This document shows positions 9,423-18,930 of a stretch of DNA of 64,000 bases, one piece after another (position 1 is the first letter of the stretch; each line of letters opens with the position of its first letter). The DNA comes from Roseovarius sp. (GTDB lineage Bacteria > Pseudomonadota > Alphaproteobacteria > Rhodobacterales > Rhodobacteraceae), in contig JAJFIA010000010.1 in assembly GCA_021775255.1 (NCBI GenBank), positions 298,557-362,556 on the forward strand, given 5' to 3'. A program made the translations under genes and the position numbers. Below the pieces are notes generated by a model, which was given only the letters and a program-made list of their open reading frames with translations, did no database searches and had not been told where the DNA came from.

Positions 9423-11078
9423 ATGGCAACCTATCAATATGTCTACCACATGCAGGGCGTCTCCAAGGCCTATCCGGGCGGCAAGAAATGTTTTGAAAAT
9501 ATCCACCTGAGCTTTCTGCCCGGGGTGAAAATCGGGGTTGTCGGTGTCAACGGCGCGGGCAAATCCACCTTGATGAAAATCATGGCCGGGCTGGACAAGG
9601 ATTTCACCGGCGAGGCCTGGGCGGCGGAGGGCGCGCGCGTGGGCTACCTGCCGCAGGAACCGGCGCTGGATGAAAGCCTTGATGTGCGCGGCAACGTGAT
9701 GCTCGGCGTGGCGGCAAAGCAGGCCAAGCTGGACCGCTTCAATGAGCTGGCAATGAATTATTCCGATGAAACAGCCGATGAGATGGCCGCCTTGCAGGAT
9801 CAGATTGATGCGGAAAACCTGTGGGATCTGGATGCGCAGGTTGATGTATCGCTTGAGGCGCTGCGCTGCCCGCCGGATGATGCGGCTGTCAGCTCGCTAT
9901 CGGGCGGGGAACGCCGCCGCGTGGCGTTGTGCAAACTGCTGCTCGAGGCGCCTGATATGCTGCTTCTGGACGAGCCGACAAACCACCTTGATGCCGAAAC
10001 CATCGCCTGGCTGCAACAGCATCTGATGGCCTATAAAGGCACCATCCTGATCGTCACCCATGACCGTTATTTTCTCGATGACATCACCAGTTGGATCTTA
10101 GAGTTGGACCGGGGCAGGGGCCTCCCCTATGAGGGCAATTATTCCGCCTGGCTTGAGCAGAAAGCCAAGCGTCTGGCGCAGGAAAAGCGCGAGGATAAAT
10201 CCCGACAAAATACCCTTGAGCGCGAACTGGAATGGATGCGTCAGGGGGCCAAGGCGCGCCAGGCCAAGCAAAAGGCCCGGATCAACGCCTATAATGAACT
10301 GGCCGGGCAATCCGAGCGGGAAAAACTTTCCCGGGCGCAGATCATTATTCCCAACGGGCCGCGTCTGGGATCAAAGGTGATCGAGGTCAATGGGCTGGCC
10401 AAGCATCTGGGCGAAAAGCAACTGATTGAGGGGCTTGATTTCTCATTGCCACCGGGGGGCATTGTGGGTGTCATCGGCCCCAATGGCGCGGGTAAATCGA
10501 CGCTCTTTCGCATGCTCACCGGACAGTTGCAGCCCGATGCGGGCCAGATTGAATATGGTGATACGGTGAAGCTCAGCTATGTTGATCAGTCGCGCGATGA
10601 TCTCAAGGATAACGAGACCGTATGGGAAGCCATTACCGGCGGGGCCGAGATAATTGAGCTGGGCGATGCGCAGGTCAATTCGCGGGCCTATTGCTCCTCT
10701 TTCAACTTCAGGGGGGGCGATCAGCAAAAAACCATGCAGCTTTTGTCGGGCGGTGAGCGTAACCGGGTGCATATGGCGCGGCTTTTGAAAGAGGGCGGGA
10801 ATGTGCTTTTGCTGGATGAGCCGACCAATGATCTTGATGTTGAAACATTGCGGGCACTGGAAGATGCGCTGGTGGATTTTGCCGGCTGTGCGGTGGTGAT
10901 TTCACATGACCGGTTTTTTCTCGATCGTATCTGCACCCATATTCTGGCGTTTGAGGGCGATGCCCATGTGGAATGGTTTGAAGGTAATTTTGCGGATTAC
11001 GAAGAAGATAAAAAACGCCGCCTGGGCGCGGATGCGTTGGAGCCGAAGCGTTTGAAATACAAGAAATTTGCGCGGTAA
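9423..11078 (+). CDS. ettA: Energy-dependent translational throttle protein EttA (ABC-F)
   Basis: EttA binds the ribosomal E site and gates entry into elongation according to ATP/ADP state. The 551-residue product has two ABC modules with no membrane part: Walker A GVNGAGKST and GPNGAGKST, signatures LSGGERRR and LSGGERNR, and Walker B LLLDEPTNHLD and LLLDEPTNDLD. Between them is a charged helical linker (about 240-310). Start chosen at the ATG at 9423 (MATYQYVYHMQGVSK) with GGAG 12 bases upstream, matching the family N-terminus; longer starts add a non-homologous tail. Confidence 0.93.
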   Translation: MATYQYVYHMQGVSKAYPGGKKCFENIHLSFLPGVKIGVVGVNGAGKSTLMKIMAGLDKDFTGEAWAAEGARVGYLPQEPALDESLDVRGNVMLGVAAKQAKLDRFNELAMNYSDETADEMAALQDQIDAENLWDLDAQVDVSLEALRCPPDDAAVSSLSGGERRRVALCKLLLEAPDMLLLDEPTNHLDAETIAWLQQHLMAYKGTILIVTHDRYFLDDITSWILELDRGRGLPYEGNYSAWLEQKAKRLAQEKREDKSRQNTLERELEWMRQGAKARQAKQKARINAYNELAGQSEREKLSRAQIIIPNGPRLGSKVIEVNGLAKHLGEKQLIEGLDFSLPPGGIVGVIGPNGAGKSTLFRMLTGQLQPDAGQIEYGDTVKLSYVDQSRDDLKDNETVWEAITGGAEIIELGDAQVNSRAYCSSFNFRGGDQQKTMQLLSGGERNRVHMARLLKEGGNVLLLDEPTNDLDVETLRALEDALVDFAGCAVVISHDRFFLDRICTHILAFEGDAHVEWFEGNFADYEEDKKRRLGADALEPKRLKYKKFAR

Positions 11079-11091
11079 GGGATATGAGAAT

Positions 11092-11631
11092 TTACGCCGC
11101 TGCGTAATTTCCGTTCGCAATATCGCGATGAACCGATGAAAAAGGCCACTCTTCGGGGTGGTTAACAAGCCCGTGTTTTACCGGATTATACCAGCAATGC
11201 CGGATATGGGCATCGTAATCTGCTTTGTTGCGTATGTGGTGCTCCCAAAACCGACGCTGCCAGATGCCTGTCTCACGTTTGTTGAGCCGTAAGCCGGGCT
11301 TAAGCCCGGCATACCTCCCGCTTTGAACGGTTGGCAAAACGGGTGGCGGGCTGAAGCCCGCCCTACGCAAACTTATGGTGAAACGTGATTTGATCGATCC
11401 CCACCGGGTTGAAAAATCGGCATCCCCCTCAGGCAATGTCCAGATCGCATGCATATGATCAGGCAATACCACCCAGGCGTTGATATGAAACGGCCTGTCT
11501 GCCCGTGTTGCCCGCACCGCCGCGCGCAAGCGCAGGATTTCATCTGTCAGCAACCGGCTGCCAGGCTCTGCCAGATTGACAGTGAAATATATGGTTGCAC
11601 CAGAAATATGCGGGCGGATGTAATTGGACAT
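11092..11631 (-). CDS. REP-associated tyrosine transposase (RAYT)
   Basis: RAYTs are single-copy Y1/HUH-type transposases that act on REP palindromes. The product of about 179 residues has VVLPDHMHAIW (the HUH motif in its usual HMH form) and the region IRHCWYNPVKHG containing the catalytic tyrosine. Unusually, the middle of the protein (SPPPVLPTVQSG through GLKPGLRLNK) is encoded by two REP palindromes at 11293-11310 and 11345-11362 that keep the frame open. The start is uncertain: ATG at 11631 gives the usual MSNYIRP beginning, while a TTG at 11649 adds six residues. No flanking terminal inverted repeats of a transposon are seen, as expected. Confidence 0.85.
   Translation of the reverse strand: MSNYIRPHISGATIYFTVNLAEPGSRLLTDEILRLRAAVRATRADRPFHINAWVVLPDHMHAIWTLPEGDADFSTRWGSIKSRFTISLRRAGFSPPPVLPTVQSGRYAGLKPGLRLNKRETGIWQRRFWEHHIRNKADYDAHIRHCWYNPVKHGLVNHPEEWPFSSVHRDIANGNYAAA
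11293..11362. repeat. REP pair inside the RAYT gene
   Basis: GCCGGGCTTAAGCCCGGC (11293-11310) is a perfect 18-base palindrome. GGCGGGCTGAAGCCCGCC (11345-11362), followed by CTACG, is a stem of eight pairs with a GA loop. They are 34 bases apart, like a bacterial interspersed mosaic element, and lie within the transposase reading frame. Confidence 0.8.
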
Positions 11632-11669
11632 ATCCTTACCATGCTTCAAACATGGTTAAAAAATGGTAA

Positions 11670-11687
11670 GCCGGGCTTCAGCCCGGC
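11670..11687. repeat. REP palindrome upstream of the RAYT gene
   Basis: GCCGGGCTTCAGCCCGGC is an eight-base-pair stem with a two-base loop, almost identical to the palindrome inside the gene at 11293. It lies about 40 bases upstream of the transposase start, the usual place for the cognate REP. Confidence 0.75.
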
Positions 11688-11751
11688 ACTGTTAGCCGTT
11701 TTTCCTTTATGTGACCTTGGATTAGGAAGCCCCCGGCCTTAGAATATGTAA

Positions 11752-12927
11752 ATGAACCCGCAAACGCCCTTGTATTTTGACCTGATCATCATTGGCGCAG
11801 GCCCCGCAGGGGCGGCTGCTGCGATGACGGCGCGAAAAAACGCGCTGTCTGTGGCACTGATCGACAAGGCTGAATTCCCCCGTGACAAGCTCTGTGGCGG
11901 GCTGATTACCGGCCGAGCACGGGCGGCTTATCAACAGATTTTTGACGAAAATATCAACCCCGATCTGTTTGAGGCGCGCCACAGGATCGGGTTTTTCATG
12001 AACGGCGAAGCCCTTGGCCCGCAGCAGGAAATGCCAGATGCGCATCTGACCATGCGTTATGACATGGACCACAGCTTGCTGGCATTTGCCAGGACAGCCG
12101 GGGCTCATGCTTTCACGGGCCAACGGATTGAAGCTCTTGACCTCAAGGCCCGAAAGATCATGCTGAAATCGCGGCAAATCCTGGGCTTCACCGCTCTGAT
12201 CGGGGCGGATGGGGTGAACAGCATGGTGGCGAAAGAGGTGCATGGCCGCGCTTTCAACCCTGCAAAAATTGGCTTCGCACTTGAGATTGAAGCACCGGCT
12301 ACTGCCCCGGTTGATGAAAACTCTGCCCTGCGGATTGATTTCGATGCCGCCGCCTGGGGTTATGGCTGGCATTTTCCCAAACATCGGGGCAACATGATCG
12401 GGATATGCGGGCTACAGGCAAGTAACCCCGATATGAAGCCCCGCCTGGCGGCATATCTGCAAAGGCTGGGCACCGGGGAAGAGGTGCCGGTCAAGGGGCA
12501 TTTTCTGCCATTTGGCGACTTCCGGCAGAAACCGGGCCGGGATAATATCCTGCTGGCGGGCGATGCCGCCGGGCTGGTTGATCCGGTTACCGGGGAGGGC
12601 ATTGCTTATGCGCTGCAAAGCGGGCAGATGGCCGCGATGGCGGTATATCGGGCCATAAGCGGCGGGAACCCGGGGGCGGCTTGCGGGCATTATGTCAAAG
12701 CACTGGCTCCGATCCACAGATCAATCCGCCTTGCCCGGTTCATCAGACCGGTTATTCATGCCAGGCATCTGCAGCCGTTTTTCAAAAAATCCTTTGCCGG
12801 ATCGCGGCGATTAAAGCAGGAATATCTGCGTATGCTGTCCGGTGAGATTGAATATCCCCGGCTGATATGGCTCTTTGCTGCGCGCCTGCCGCGCGCGATA
12901 TGGCGCCATTTTCGAGCTGTAGAGTAA
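11752..12927 (+). CDS. FAD-dependent oxidoreductase, geranylgeranyl reductase family
   Basis: A 391-residue flavoprotein. An N-terminal dinucleotide fold is marked by IIIGAGPAGAAAA (residues 12-24), then the family block FPRDKLCGGLITGRA. The second FAD motif LLAGDAAGLVDPVTGEGI lies near residue 267. The family reduces isoprenoid chains of chlorophylls, quinones or archaeal-type lipids, but many bacterial members have no assigned substrate. No photosynthesis gene is nearby, so a bacteriochlorophyll role is not supported. The start is ATG at 11752; no strong ribosome site is visible. Confidence 0.8.
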   Translation: MNPQTPLYFDLIIIGAGPAGAAAAMTARKNALSVALIDKAEFPRDKLCGGLITGRARAAYQQIFDENINPDLFEARHRIGFFMNGEALGPQQEMPDAHLTMRYDMDHSLLAFARTAGAHAFTGQRIEALDLKARKIMLKSRQILGFTALIGADGVNSMVAKEVHGRAFNPAKIGFALEIEAPATAPVDENSALRIDFDAAAWGYGWHFPKHRGNMIGICGLQASNPDMKPRLAAYLQRLGTGEEVPVKGHFLPFGDFRQKPGRDNILLAGDAAGLVDPVTGEGIAYALQSGQMAAMAVYRAISGGNPGAACGHYVKALAPIHRSIRLARFIRPVIHARHLQPFFKKSFAGSRRLKQEYLRMLSGEIEYPRLIWLFAARLPRAIWRHFRAVE

Positions 12928-13135
12928 CACATCACATCTCTTCACATCCCCTTAAGCAACACTGGACATATGACGGCCCGGATATAGCTTCAGTTGCAGA
13001 AGGGATTGCAACCATGTCAAACAGATCGACACTCAAACAACCGATCAAGCCCGGGCCACAATCACATTGGACGCCCCGCCCCCTGCCTTACCGGTTTACC
13101 GACTGGGCAATGATTTAGCGCCTGGTTTCTGGCTC

Positions 13136-14974
13136 TTAACCAGAGCCGAGATTTGGCAGGGCTGTGGGGGTGGTAACGTCAGCCTGCTCAAACTCAAGCG
13201 GGTCATCCGGGGTTTTATGGGTCGCAAGCCAGCCAAGCAGATCGGCAAGCGGCATCGGGCGGGCAAGGCCGTAGCCCTGAATCAGCGGGCAGCGGGCCTT
13301 TCGCAAAAGATCAAGCTGACACTGGGTTTCAACACCTTCCGCCACGATATCAACCCCAAGTTTGCGGCACAACCAGATGATCGAGCGCACAATTACCCGA
13401 TTGCGTGGATCATTATCCAGCCGAGAAATCATCGAGCGATCAAGCTTGATGGCGTCAATTTCAAATGTTGCCATATGTGCAAGACCGGCATAACCGGTGC
13501 CAAAATCATCCAGTGAAACCTTGACACCTATATGCTTGAGCCGCTCAACCGCCGCCCGGATATCAAATTCATCATCATCCAGAATCGCCGTTTCAAGAAT
13601 TTCAATGCATATCTGGCCGGGGTCAATATCGCGTGATTGCATGGCCCAATCCAGCAGGCCGGGATAATTCACATCCGCCAGAATGGAAGCCGATACATTG
13701 ATCGACATATGCATATCGCCAAACCCGCCTTCACGCAGGGCAACAAGCGCATCCAATGCCAAATTCATTGATGCGTAATCAATTTCGGCCAGCAGCCCGG
13801 CCTTTTCCGCCACATCCAGAAAGGCAACCGGCGGCTGTACCCCATGCCCCGGACGATCCCAGCGGATCAGCGCCTCACAACCCACAACCTCATTCAGTTC
13901 AAGATCAAACTGCGGTTGCAGATAGACCTCAAATTGCTGTTTTTCCAAGGCCAGTATCAGATCCTGCACCAGTTGCTGCTGTTTGCGATGAAACTCACCA
14001 AGCGCGGACGTGAAGAAAACCGCCAGCCCGCGGCCCTGATTCTTGGCGCTGTAAAGCGCCTGATCTGCCTGTTGTATCAGGGCCTCGCCTGTGCAGCTCT
14101 CCGACATGGGCATGCTGATCCCGATGGAACAGCCAATGCGGATTGGGTGCCCCTGAAAGCTGAGCGGCTCGGCGATGGCCTTGATCACGGCATTAGCGCG
14201 CATCTGCAATTCCTGGCGGCTGACATTGCCCATGAACACCAGCAAAAATTCGTCCCCGCCGGTGCGGCAAACCAGATCGCCAAGGCCGGTGCAACTGCGC
14301 AAGGCGCTGGCGACATGGCATAATGTGGCATCCCCCGCAGCATGGCCATGGGTGTCATTTATCTCTTTGAATTTATCTATATCTACCTGCAAAATACCAA
14401 TTCTACCACTGGCAATCAGCCGCATCACACGTTCGGATGCCAGCGTTTCCGTCAGCTTGTTGCGATTGGCCAGACCAGTCAGATCATCATGATTTGCGGC
14501 ATGTTTCAGGTTAACCTGCACTTGCTTGAGGGCTTTGTTGGTGTTCACCTGATCCGTCACATCGCGGCAGGTGATGATGATCTTGATATGATTCTCATCC
14601 GGGCCAAGCTGAATGGCGGAAAATGTTTGCTGGTTCCAAAAGCGGCTGCCATCGCGGCGGATGTTTTCGCTGATCAGATGTTTGCCAAACAGCGGGCTGG
14701 TACGGTCATACCGGAAATTTTCAATTTCCTCCGCCGTGGGGCGGTTTTCATCGGGCAGGATGAATTCCTGTGACGATCGCCCACGCACCTCATCCAGAAC
14801 CCAGCCGAACATCTTTTCACAGGCCGGATTGACCCATTCGATCCGGCCATGCTGATCCTGAAGGCAGATGCCATCACGGGTCTGATCCAGAATCATATCC
14901 GAAATCAGCTGACTCTCGCCGGGAATGCCGGCAAGTAGCGGCTCATGGTCAGGGGAAGTATTTTCAGATGTCAC
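13136..14974 (-). CDS. PAS-GGDEF-EAL cyclic-di-GMP signalling protein
   Basis: The 612-residue protein has a PAS domain (about 20-140, DGICLQDQHGRIEWVNPACEKMFGW), a GGDEF domain (about 160-320) with intact RTGGDEF, and an EAL domain (about 335-590). The EAL domain has EALIRW, INVSAS, IEILETA, DDFGTGY, KLDRSM and VAEGVET, so the phosphodiesterase residues look complete. The inhibitory RxxD site before GGDEF is absent: the stretch reads CTGLGDLVCR. No membrane segment or signal peptide is seen, so it is probably cytoplasmic and senses through PAS. The start is GTG at 14974. Net activity cannot be predicted. Confidence 0.88.
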   Translation of the reverse strand: MTSENTSPDHEPLLAGIPGESQLISDMILDQTRDGICLQDQHGRIEWVNPACEKMFGWVLDEVRGRSSQEFILPDENRPTAEEIENFRYDRTSPLFGKHLISENIRRDGSRFWNQQTFSAIQLGPDENHIKIIITCRDVTDQVNTNKALKQVQVNLKHAANHDDLTGLANRNKLTETLASERVMRLIASGRIGILQVDIDKFKEINDTHGHAAGDATLCHVASALRSCTGLGDLVCRTGGDEFLLVFMGNVSRQELQMRANAVIKAIAEPLSFQGHPIRIGCSIGISMPMSESCTGEALIQQADQALYSAKNQGRGLAVFFTSALGEFHRKQQQLVQDLILALEKQQFEVYLQPQFDLELNEVVGCEALIRWDRPGHGVQPPVAFLDVAEKAGLLAEIDYASMNLALDALVALREGGFGDMHMSINVSASILADVNYPGLLDWAMQSRDIDPGQICIEILETAILDDDEFDIRAAVERLKHIGVKVSLDDFGTGYAGLAHMATFEIDAIKLDRSMISRLDNDPRNRVIVRSIIWLCRKLGVDIVAEGVETQCQLDLLRKARCPLIQGYGLARPMPLADLLGWLATHKTPDDPLEFEQADVTTPTALPNLGSG

Positions 14975-15198
14975 AGGGCGCAGCCATTATCCGGTAATCA
15001 AATTCCAATGAATTCCGACCATGCCCCGGAGTGTTTAATATTGGATATTCAAAGCCCGGTTTTCTGCCATAAAACGCTTAAAATTGTCATGGTTCCAGAG
15101 GCATGCGGTTTTTGCCCCAGGGATTATCCGGGCTGCATATGCTTGACCTCATTGGCCACTTCCCCCAATGCTGCAGGGCGATTTGTCAGGAGAACGCC

Positions 15199-15813
15199 AT
15201 GCCACGCCTCACACCTCCCGCACGGGCGGGGCAGGTGATCGGATTGTTGGGGGGGTCATTTGATCCGCCCCACGCGGGGCATGTGCATATCAGCCTTGAG
15301 GCGCTGAAACGCTTCGATCTGGATCGGCTGTGGTGGCTGGTCAGCCCCGGCAATCCGCTCAAGTCCCATGGTCCGGCACCGCTGGAGCAAAGAATGCAGG
15401 CGGCGCGCAAGATCATGCAGCACCCGCGCATCGCAATCAGCGATTTCGAGGCCCGCGCCGGCACCCGCTACACGGCTGAAACATTGACCGCCCTGCAAAA
15501 GGCCTGCCCCGGTGTCAGGTTCGTCTGGCTGATGGGTGCCGATAACCTGGCGCAGTTTCACCGCTGGCAGAACTGGCGGCAGATCATTGAAAATGTGCCC
15601 ATGGGGGTGCTGGCGCGCCCCGGTGACCGGATTTCGGCGCGCACATCACCGGCGGCCAGGATTTACCAATCTGCCCGCCTGTCGGGCCGTCAGAGCAGGC
15701 TTCTGGGCCGCGCCGATGCCCCGGCATGGTGCTTTGTCAATGTGGCAATGAATAACATTTCGTCAACAATGTTGCGAAATCGAAATGATTGTATCCCTGT
15801 TTCCAAAATGTGA
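15199..15813 (+). CDS. nadD: Nicotinate-nucleotide adenylyltransferase
   Basis: NadD adenylates nicotinate mononucleotide to deamido-NAD in NAD synthesis. The 204-residue product has the nucleotidyltransferase signature [15 protein letters not shown], the block [14 protein letters not shown] and a C-terminal SSTMLRN matching the family ISSTxIR motif. Start at the ATG at 15199 with AGGAG eight bases upstream; the open frame extends further to 15103 but without family sequence. The carboxypeptidase gene begins 40-60 bases downstream on the same strand. Confidence 0.9.
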   Translation: MPRLTPPARAGQVIGLLGGSFDPPHAGHVHISLEALKRFDLDRLWWLVSPGNPLKSHGPAPLEQRMQAARKIMQHPRIAISDFEARAGTRYTAETLTALQKACPGVRFVWLMGADNLAQFHRWQNWRQIIENVPMGVLARPGDRISARTSPAARIYQSARLSGRQSRLLGRADAPAWCFVNVAMNNISSTMLRNRNDCIPVSKM

Positions 15814-15855
15814 ACACTTTGTGAGCGTTAACGTGGATTGTCGAGCTGCTTTCCT

Positions 15856-17361
15856 ATGGTTAACACTATCTTCATGACGCCGCTGTCCCGACGCATATTT
15901 CTCAGCACCGCCCTTGCCGGGCTGGCCAGCCCGATCTGGGCTGCGGCCCCTGCCGTTTCCTTGCGGCCAAAAACGCGCCCGCAGGCCCCCCCCCGGCGCG
16001 CGGCATCCGGCGCTGAAGATCTCATCGCGCAGGCCGATCTGGGCGGGCATGTATGTTATACCGTGATAGATGCAAAAACCGGGCTGGTGCTGGAGGGGAA
16101 TGAAGCCCGCTTCGCGCAACCCCCGGCCAGTGTCGCCAAATCCATCACCGCCCTTTATGCGCTTGAAACACTGGGGGAAGGATACCGCTTTCAAACCCGT
16201 CTGATTGCGACAGGGCCGGTTGAAAACGGCGAGATCAAAGGCGATCTGGTGCTGGCGGGCGGTGGCGATCCATTGTTGGATACCGATGCGCTGGCGGATA
16301 TGGCGGCACGGCTCAAGGCCGCCGGGGTGCGCTCGGTGCGCGGCAAATTCCGGGTCCATGGCGGAGATTTGCCGTTTGTCAGTGAAATTGCCCCGGATCA
16401 GCCGGATTTTGTTGGCTATAACCCGTCGGTCTCGGGGCTGAGCCTGAATTTCAACCGGGTCTATTTTGAATGGAAGCGTGGCAGCAATGGCTATCAAATA
16501 CTGATGGATGCGCGCACCGATAAATACCGCCCCGATGTGCGGATGGCGCGGATGAGCATATCCGGGCGCAAATCCCCGGTCTATACCTACCGCGATGGCG
16601 GCGATCATGACGCATGGACCGTGGCCGAAAGCGCGCTGGGCAAGGGCGGCTCGCGCTGGTTGCCGGTGCGCAAACCCGAGGCCTATGCCGGTGAGGTGTT
16701 TGCCACCTTCGCACGCGCGCACGGGATCGAATTGAGTAAACCGAAAGTGATGCGCACGGCGCCCATGGGCACGGTTCTGGTGACACGCCAAAGCGCACCT
16801 CTTCGGGTTATTCTGCGCCTGATGCTGAAATATTCCACCAACCTCACCGCCGAATTGGTGGGGTTGACCGCCACGATGGCCCGCAAGGGCAGGGTGGCCT
16901 CTTTGGCCGAATCTGCGCGCGAGATGTCAGGCTGGGCCAAAGCTACGCTGGATATGGAAGATATCCGGCTGGTGGATCATTCCGGGCTCAACGGCACATC
17001 GCGGCTTTCGGCTCAGGCAATGGCCCGGGCGCTGGCCAAGGTCTACAAACAGGACGCCCTGAAACCGATATTGAAAAAAATCGTGCTGCGCGATGGCGAT
17101 GGTCGGCCGATGAAAAATCACCCGATCAAGGTTGTGGCCAAAACCGGCACGCTTTATTTCGTCAGCGCTTTGGCGGGCTATATGACAGCCCCTGACGGGA
17201 CCGATCTGGCCTTTGCCATCTTCGCCGCCGATACCAAACGCCGCGATGCGCTTGACCCCTCGGCGATGGACCGCCCGGCGGGCACGCGAAGCTGGAACAA
17301 CCGGGCCAAGCAGATGCAGCAAAAACTGATCGAGCGATGGGGCGCTGTTTACGGTAGCTGA
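15856..17361 (+). CDS. dacB: D-alanyl-D-alanine carboxypeptidase/endopeptidase, PBP4 (S13) type
   Basis: This penicillin-binding enzyme trims or cleaves peptidoglycan peptides in the periplasm. All three active-site motifs are present: SVAK (SxxK) in PPASVAKSITALYALE, STN (SxN) in KYSTNLTAE and KTG in AKTGTLYF. The N-terminus PLSRRIFLSTALAGLASPIWA has a twin-arginine motif (SRRxFL) before a short hydrophobic stretch and an AxA-like site, suggesting export by Tat. Starts at 15856 and 15874 are both possible; neither has a strong ribosome site, and 15874 gives the more usual short n-region. Downstream is a glycosyltransferase. Confidence 0.87.
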   Translation: MVNTIFMTPLSRRIFLSTALAGLASPIWAAAPAVSLRPKTRPQAPPRRAASGAEDLIAQADLGGHVCYTVIDAKTGLVLEGNEARFAQPPASVAKSITALYALETLGEGYRFQTRLIATGPVENGEIKGDLVLAGGGDPLLDTDALADMAARLKAAGVRSVRGKFRVHGGDLPFVSEIAPDQPDFVGYNPSVSGLSLNFNRVYFEWKRGSNGYQILMDARTDKYRPDVRMARMSISGRKSPVYTYRDGGDHDAWTVAESALGKGGSRWLPVRKPEAYAGEVFATFARAHGIELSKPKVMRTAPMGTVLVTRQSAPLRVILRLMLKYSTNLTAELVGLTATMARKGRVASLAESAREMSGWAKATLDMEDIRLVDHSGLNGTSRLSAQAMARALAKVYKQDALKPILKKIVLRDGDGRPMKNHPIKVVAKTGTLYFVSALAGYMTAPDGTDLAFAIFAADTKRRDALDPSAMDRPAGTRSWNNRAKQMQQKLIERWGAVYGS

Positions 17362-17533
17362 ACCGGTACAGATCCGCCCCAACCGGGCCTTATATCTGAC
17401 AGGATGTTACAATCATATCGCAACAGTTCACGAAATGTTTTACATCTGTCAGGGGCAAAAACTTGTTATGATCCAAGTCGGGCGCTACATGTCTGGCAAT
17501 TACCCGCCCTGTCCGTTCATCAAGGAAGCCTGC

Positions 17534-18751
17534 ATGTCTGCCCCCGTTTCGGTCATCATCCCGGCCCGTAATGAGGCCGCCACGATCCGCAAGGTGGTTG
17601 AAACCCTTCGCGGGATGCCGGATATCACCGAAGTGGTGGTGGTTGATAACGCCTCGGCTGATCATACCGCTCAGGTTGCCAGGGATGCCGGGGCGCGCAC
17701 GGTTTTCGAGGCCCGCCCGGGAATGGGCCATGCGCTCAGGGCCGGTATAGGTGCTGCCAGCCATGATTGGGTGATGAAGGTGGATGCCGACCTAGATAAA
17801 TTCGACACCGCGCTGTTTTCGCGCCTGCCCAGGGCGCGCGGGCCGGGGATAGGCCTGATCAAGGGGGCCTGGCAGGATCCGGATGACGATATGCCGATGA
17901 CGCGGCTTCTGGTAAAGCCCGCGATCAACCGGATGTTTGCCGGGCTCAGCCACCTCACAGCACCCAATTCGGGGATTTACCTGTTCAACCGCACGCTGAT
18001 TGCGCATCAGCAGATTGTCGGCAGCTATGCGGCCGATCTTGATGTGATGCTTCGGGTGCATGCCGCCGGGGCTCAGGTCACTGAGGTGGATATCGGCCGC
18101 ATCCGGCACGATACGCGCTCGCTGCAGCATTACAATGGCATGGCCGAAACCATTCTGGCGTTTTTCCTTGAGCTTCACGCGGCGCGCATCACCCGAGAAA
18201 CCATCGTTCTGGCGCAGAATGCCACACAGGTGATTGTCCATTGTCTTGGCATATTGGCAGCGCGCTCAATCGCGGGTGGGGCTGTCTCGGTCTATCTCGA
18301 TAAGGCTGATGGCGCTGATGCCGATGCCCTGCGTGCCGCATTTGCACCCTTCCCAACCGCCCGGATTGCACCGCTTGAACAGGCGCAGGCCTATCACCCA
18401 CATGGCCCGACATCAGGCCTGAACTTCATCGCGCCCTATCCGGTGGCCGGTGCAGACGGGGCAACCCGGCAGGCATTACAGATGCTACACAGTGATTTTG
18501 GCACACCAGAGACCGGCCTCATGCTGATGCCCCTCGGGCCCGACCGCGATGCGGTGGGTGGCTTTCACGCCGATATGGCACTTGAGATCGGCAAAGGTGC
18601 CGCGATCAAACAGGCCGCTTTGAGCGATATTCGCGCAGGCCAGTTCAAGGTTCCGCCGCGTGAGCTGTTTCAAAGCTTCCAATCTCTGCCTGATACCCTT
18701 GTCCATGCCCTTGGCCCGCAAAACCCGCGCTCAGAGGCGGGCAATATGTAG
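17534..18751 (+). CDS. Family 2 glycosyltransferase with unassigned C-terminal domain
   Basis: The first 230 residues are a GT-A fold of the dolichol-phosphate-mannose-synthase/glucosyl-3-phosphoglycerate-synthase kind: SVIIPARNEAATI, VVVDNASADHT, the metal site VDADLDKFD and a later PNSGIYLFNR. No membrane helices are evident, so the sugar acceptor is likely soluble or peripheral. Residues from about 240 to 405 do not match a domain I can name. Start chosen at the ATG at 17534 (MSAPVSVIIPARN) with AAGGA seven bases upstream. A sugar-transfer type ATP-grasp gene converges from the other side, hinting at a shared glycan pathway. Confidence 0.75.
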   Translation: MSAPVSVIIPARNEAATIRKVVETLRGMPDITEVVVVDNASADHTAQVARDAGARTVFEARPGMGHALRAGIGAASHDWVMKVDADLDKFDTALFSRLPRARGPGIGLIKGAWQDPDDDMPMTRLLVKPAINRMFAGLSHLTAPNSGIYLFNRTLIAHQQIVGSYAADLDVMLRVHAAGAQVTEVDIGRIRHDTRSLQHYNGMAETILAFFLELHAARITRETIVLAQNATQVIVHCLGILAARSIAGGAVSVYLDKADGADADALRAAFAPFPTARIAPLEQAQAYHPHGPTSGLNFIAPYPVAGADGATRQALQMLHSDFGTPETGLMLMPLGPDRDAVGGFHADMALEIGKGAAIKQAALSDIRAGQFKVPPRELFQSFQSLPDTLVHALGPQNPRSEAGNM

Positions 18752-18857
18752 CTGGTCTGCTTTCATCCCGCCGCCCGCGCGCGCCGGAAAACAGGTGTTG
18801 CTGCGGCCAGTGACAATTCAGACAAAAGCCCTGAGCCCCGGATCAAACAACCCGGTC

Positions 18858-18897
18858 CTTTCATTTTTCCATAAATACTCAAAATCCCTCCGGCAGG
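18858..18897. repeat. Dispersed element, copy A2
   Basis: CTTTCATTTTTCC followed by ATAAATACTC and a CCCTCCGGCAGG tail, in the gap between the converging glycosyltransferase and ATP-grasp genes. It is the uninterrupted form of the element that is split at 48089-48231. Confidence 0.75.
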
Positions 18898-18930
18898 ATC
18901 AAATCACCGGCCCTGTCATGATCGCACCGC

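Noticed and set aside
11752..12927. Bacteriochlorophyll geranylgeranyl reductase (bchP)
   Set aside because: Only family-level similarity, and no photosynthesis genes are in the window.
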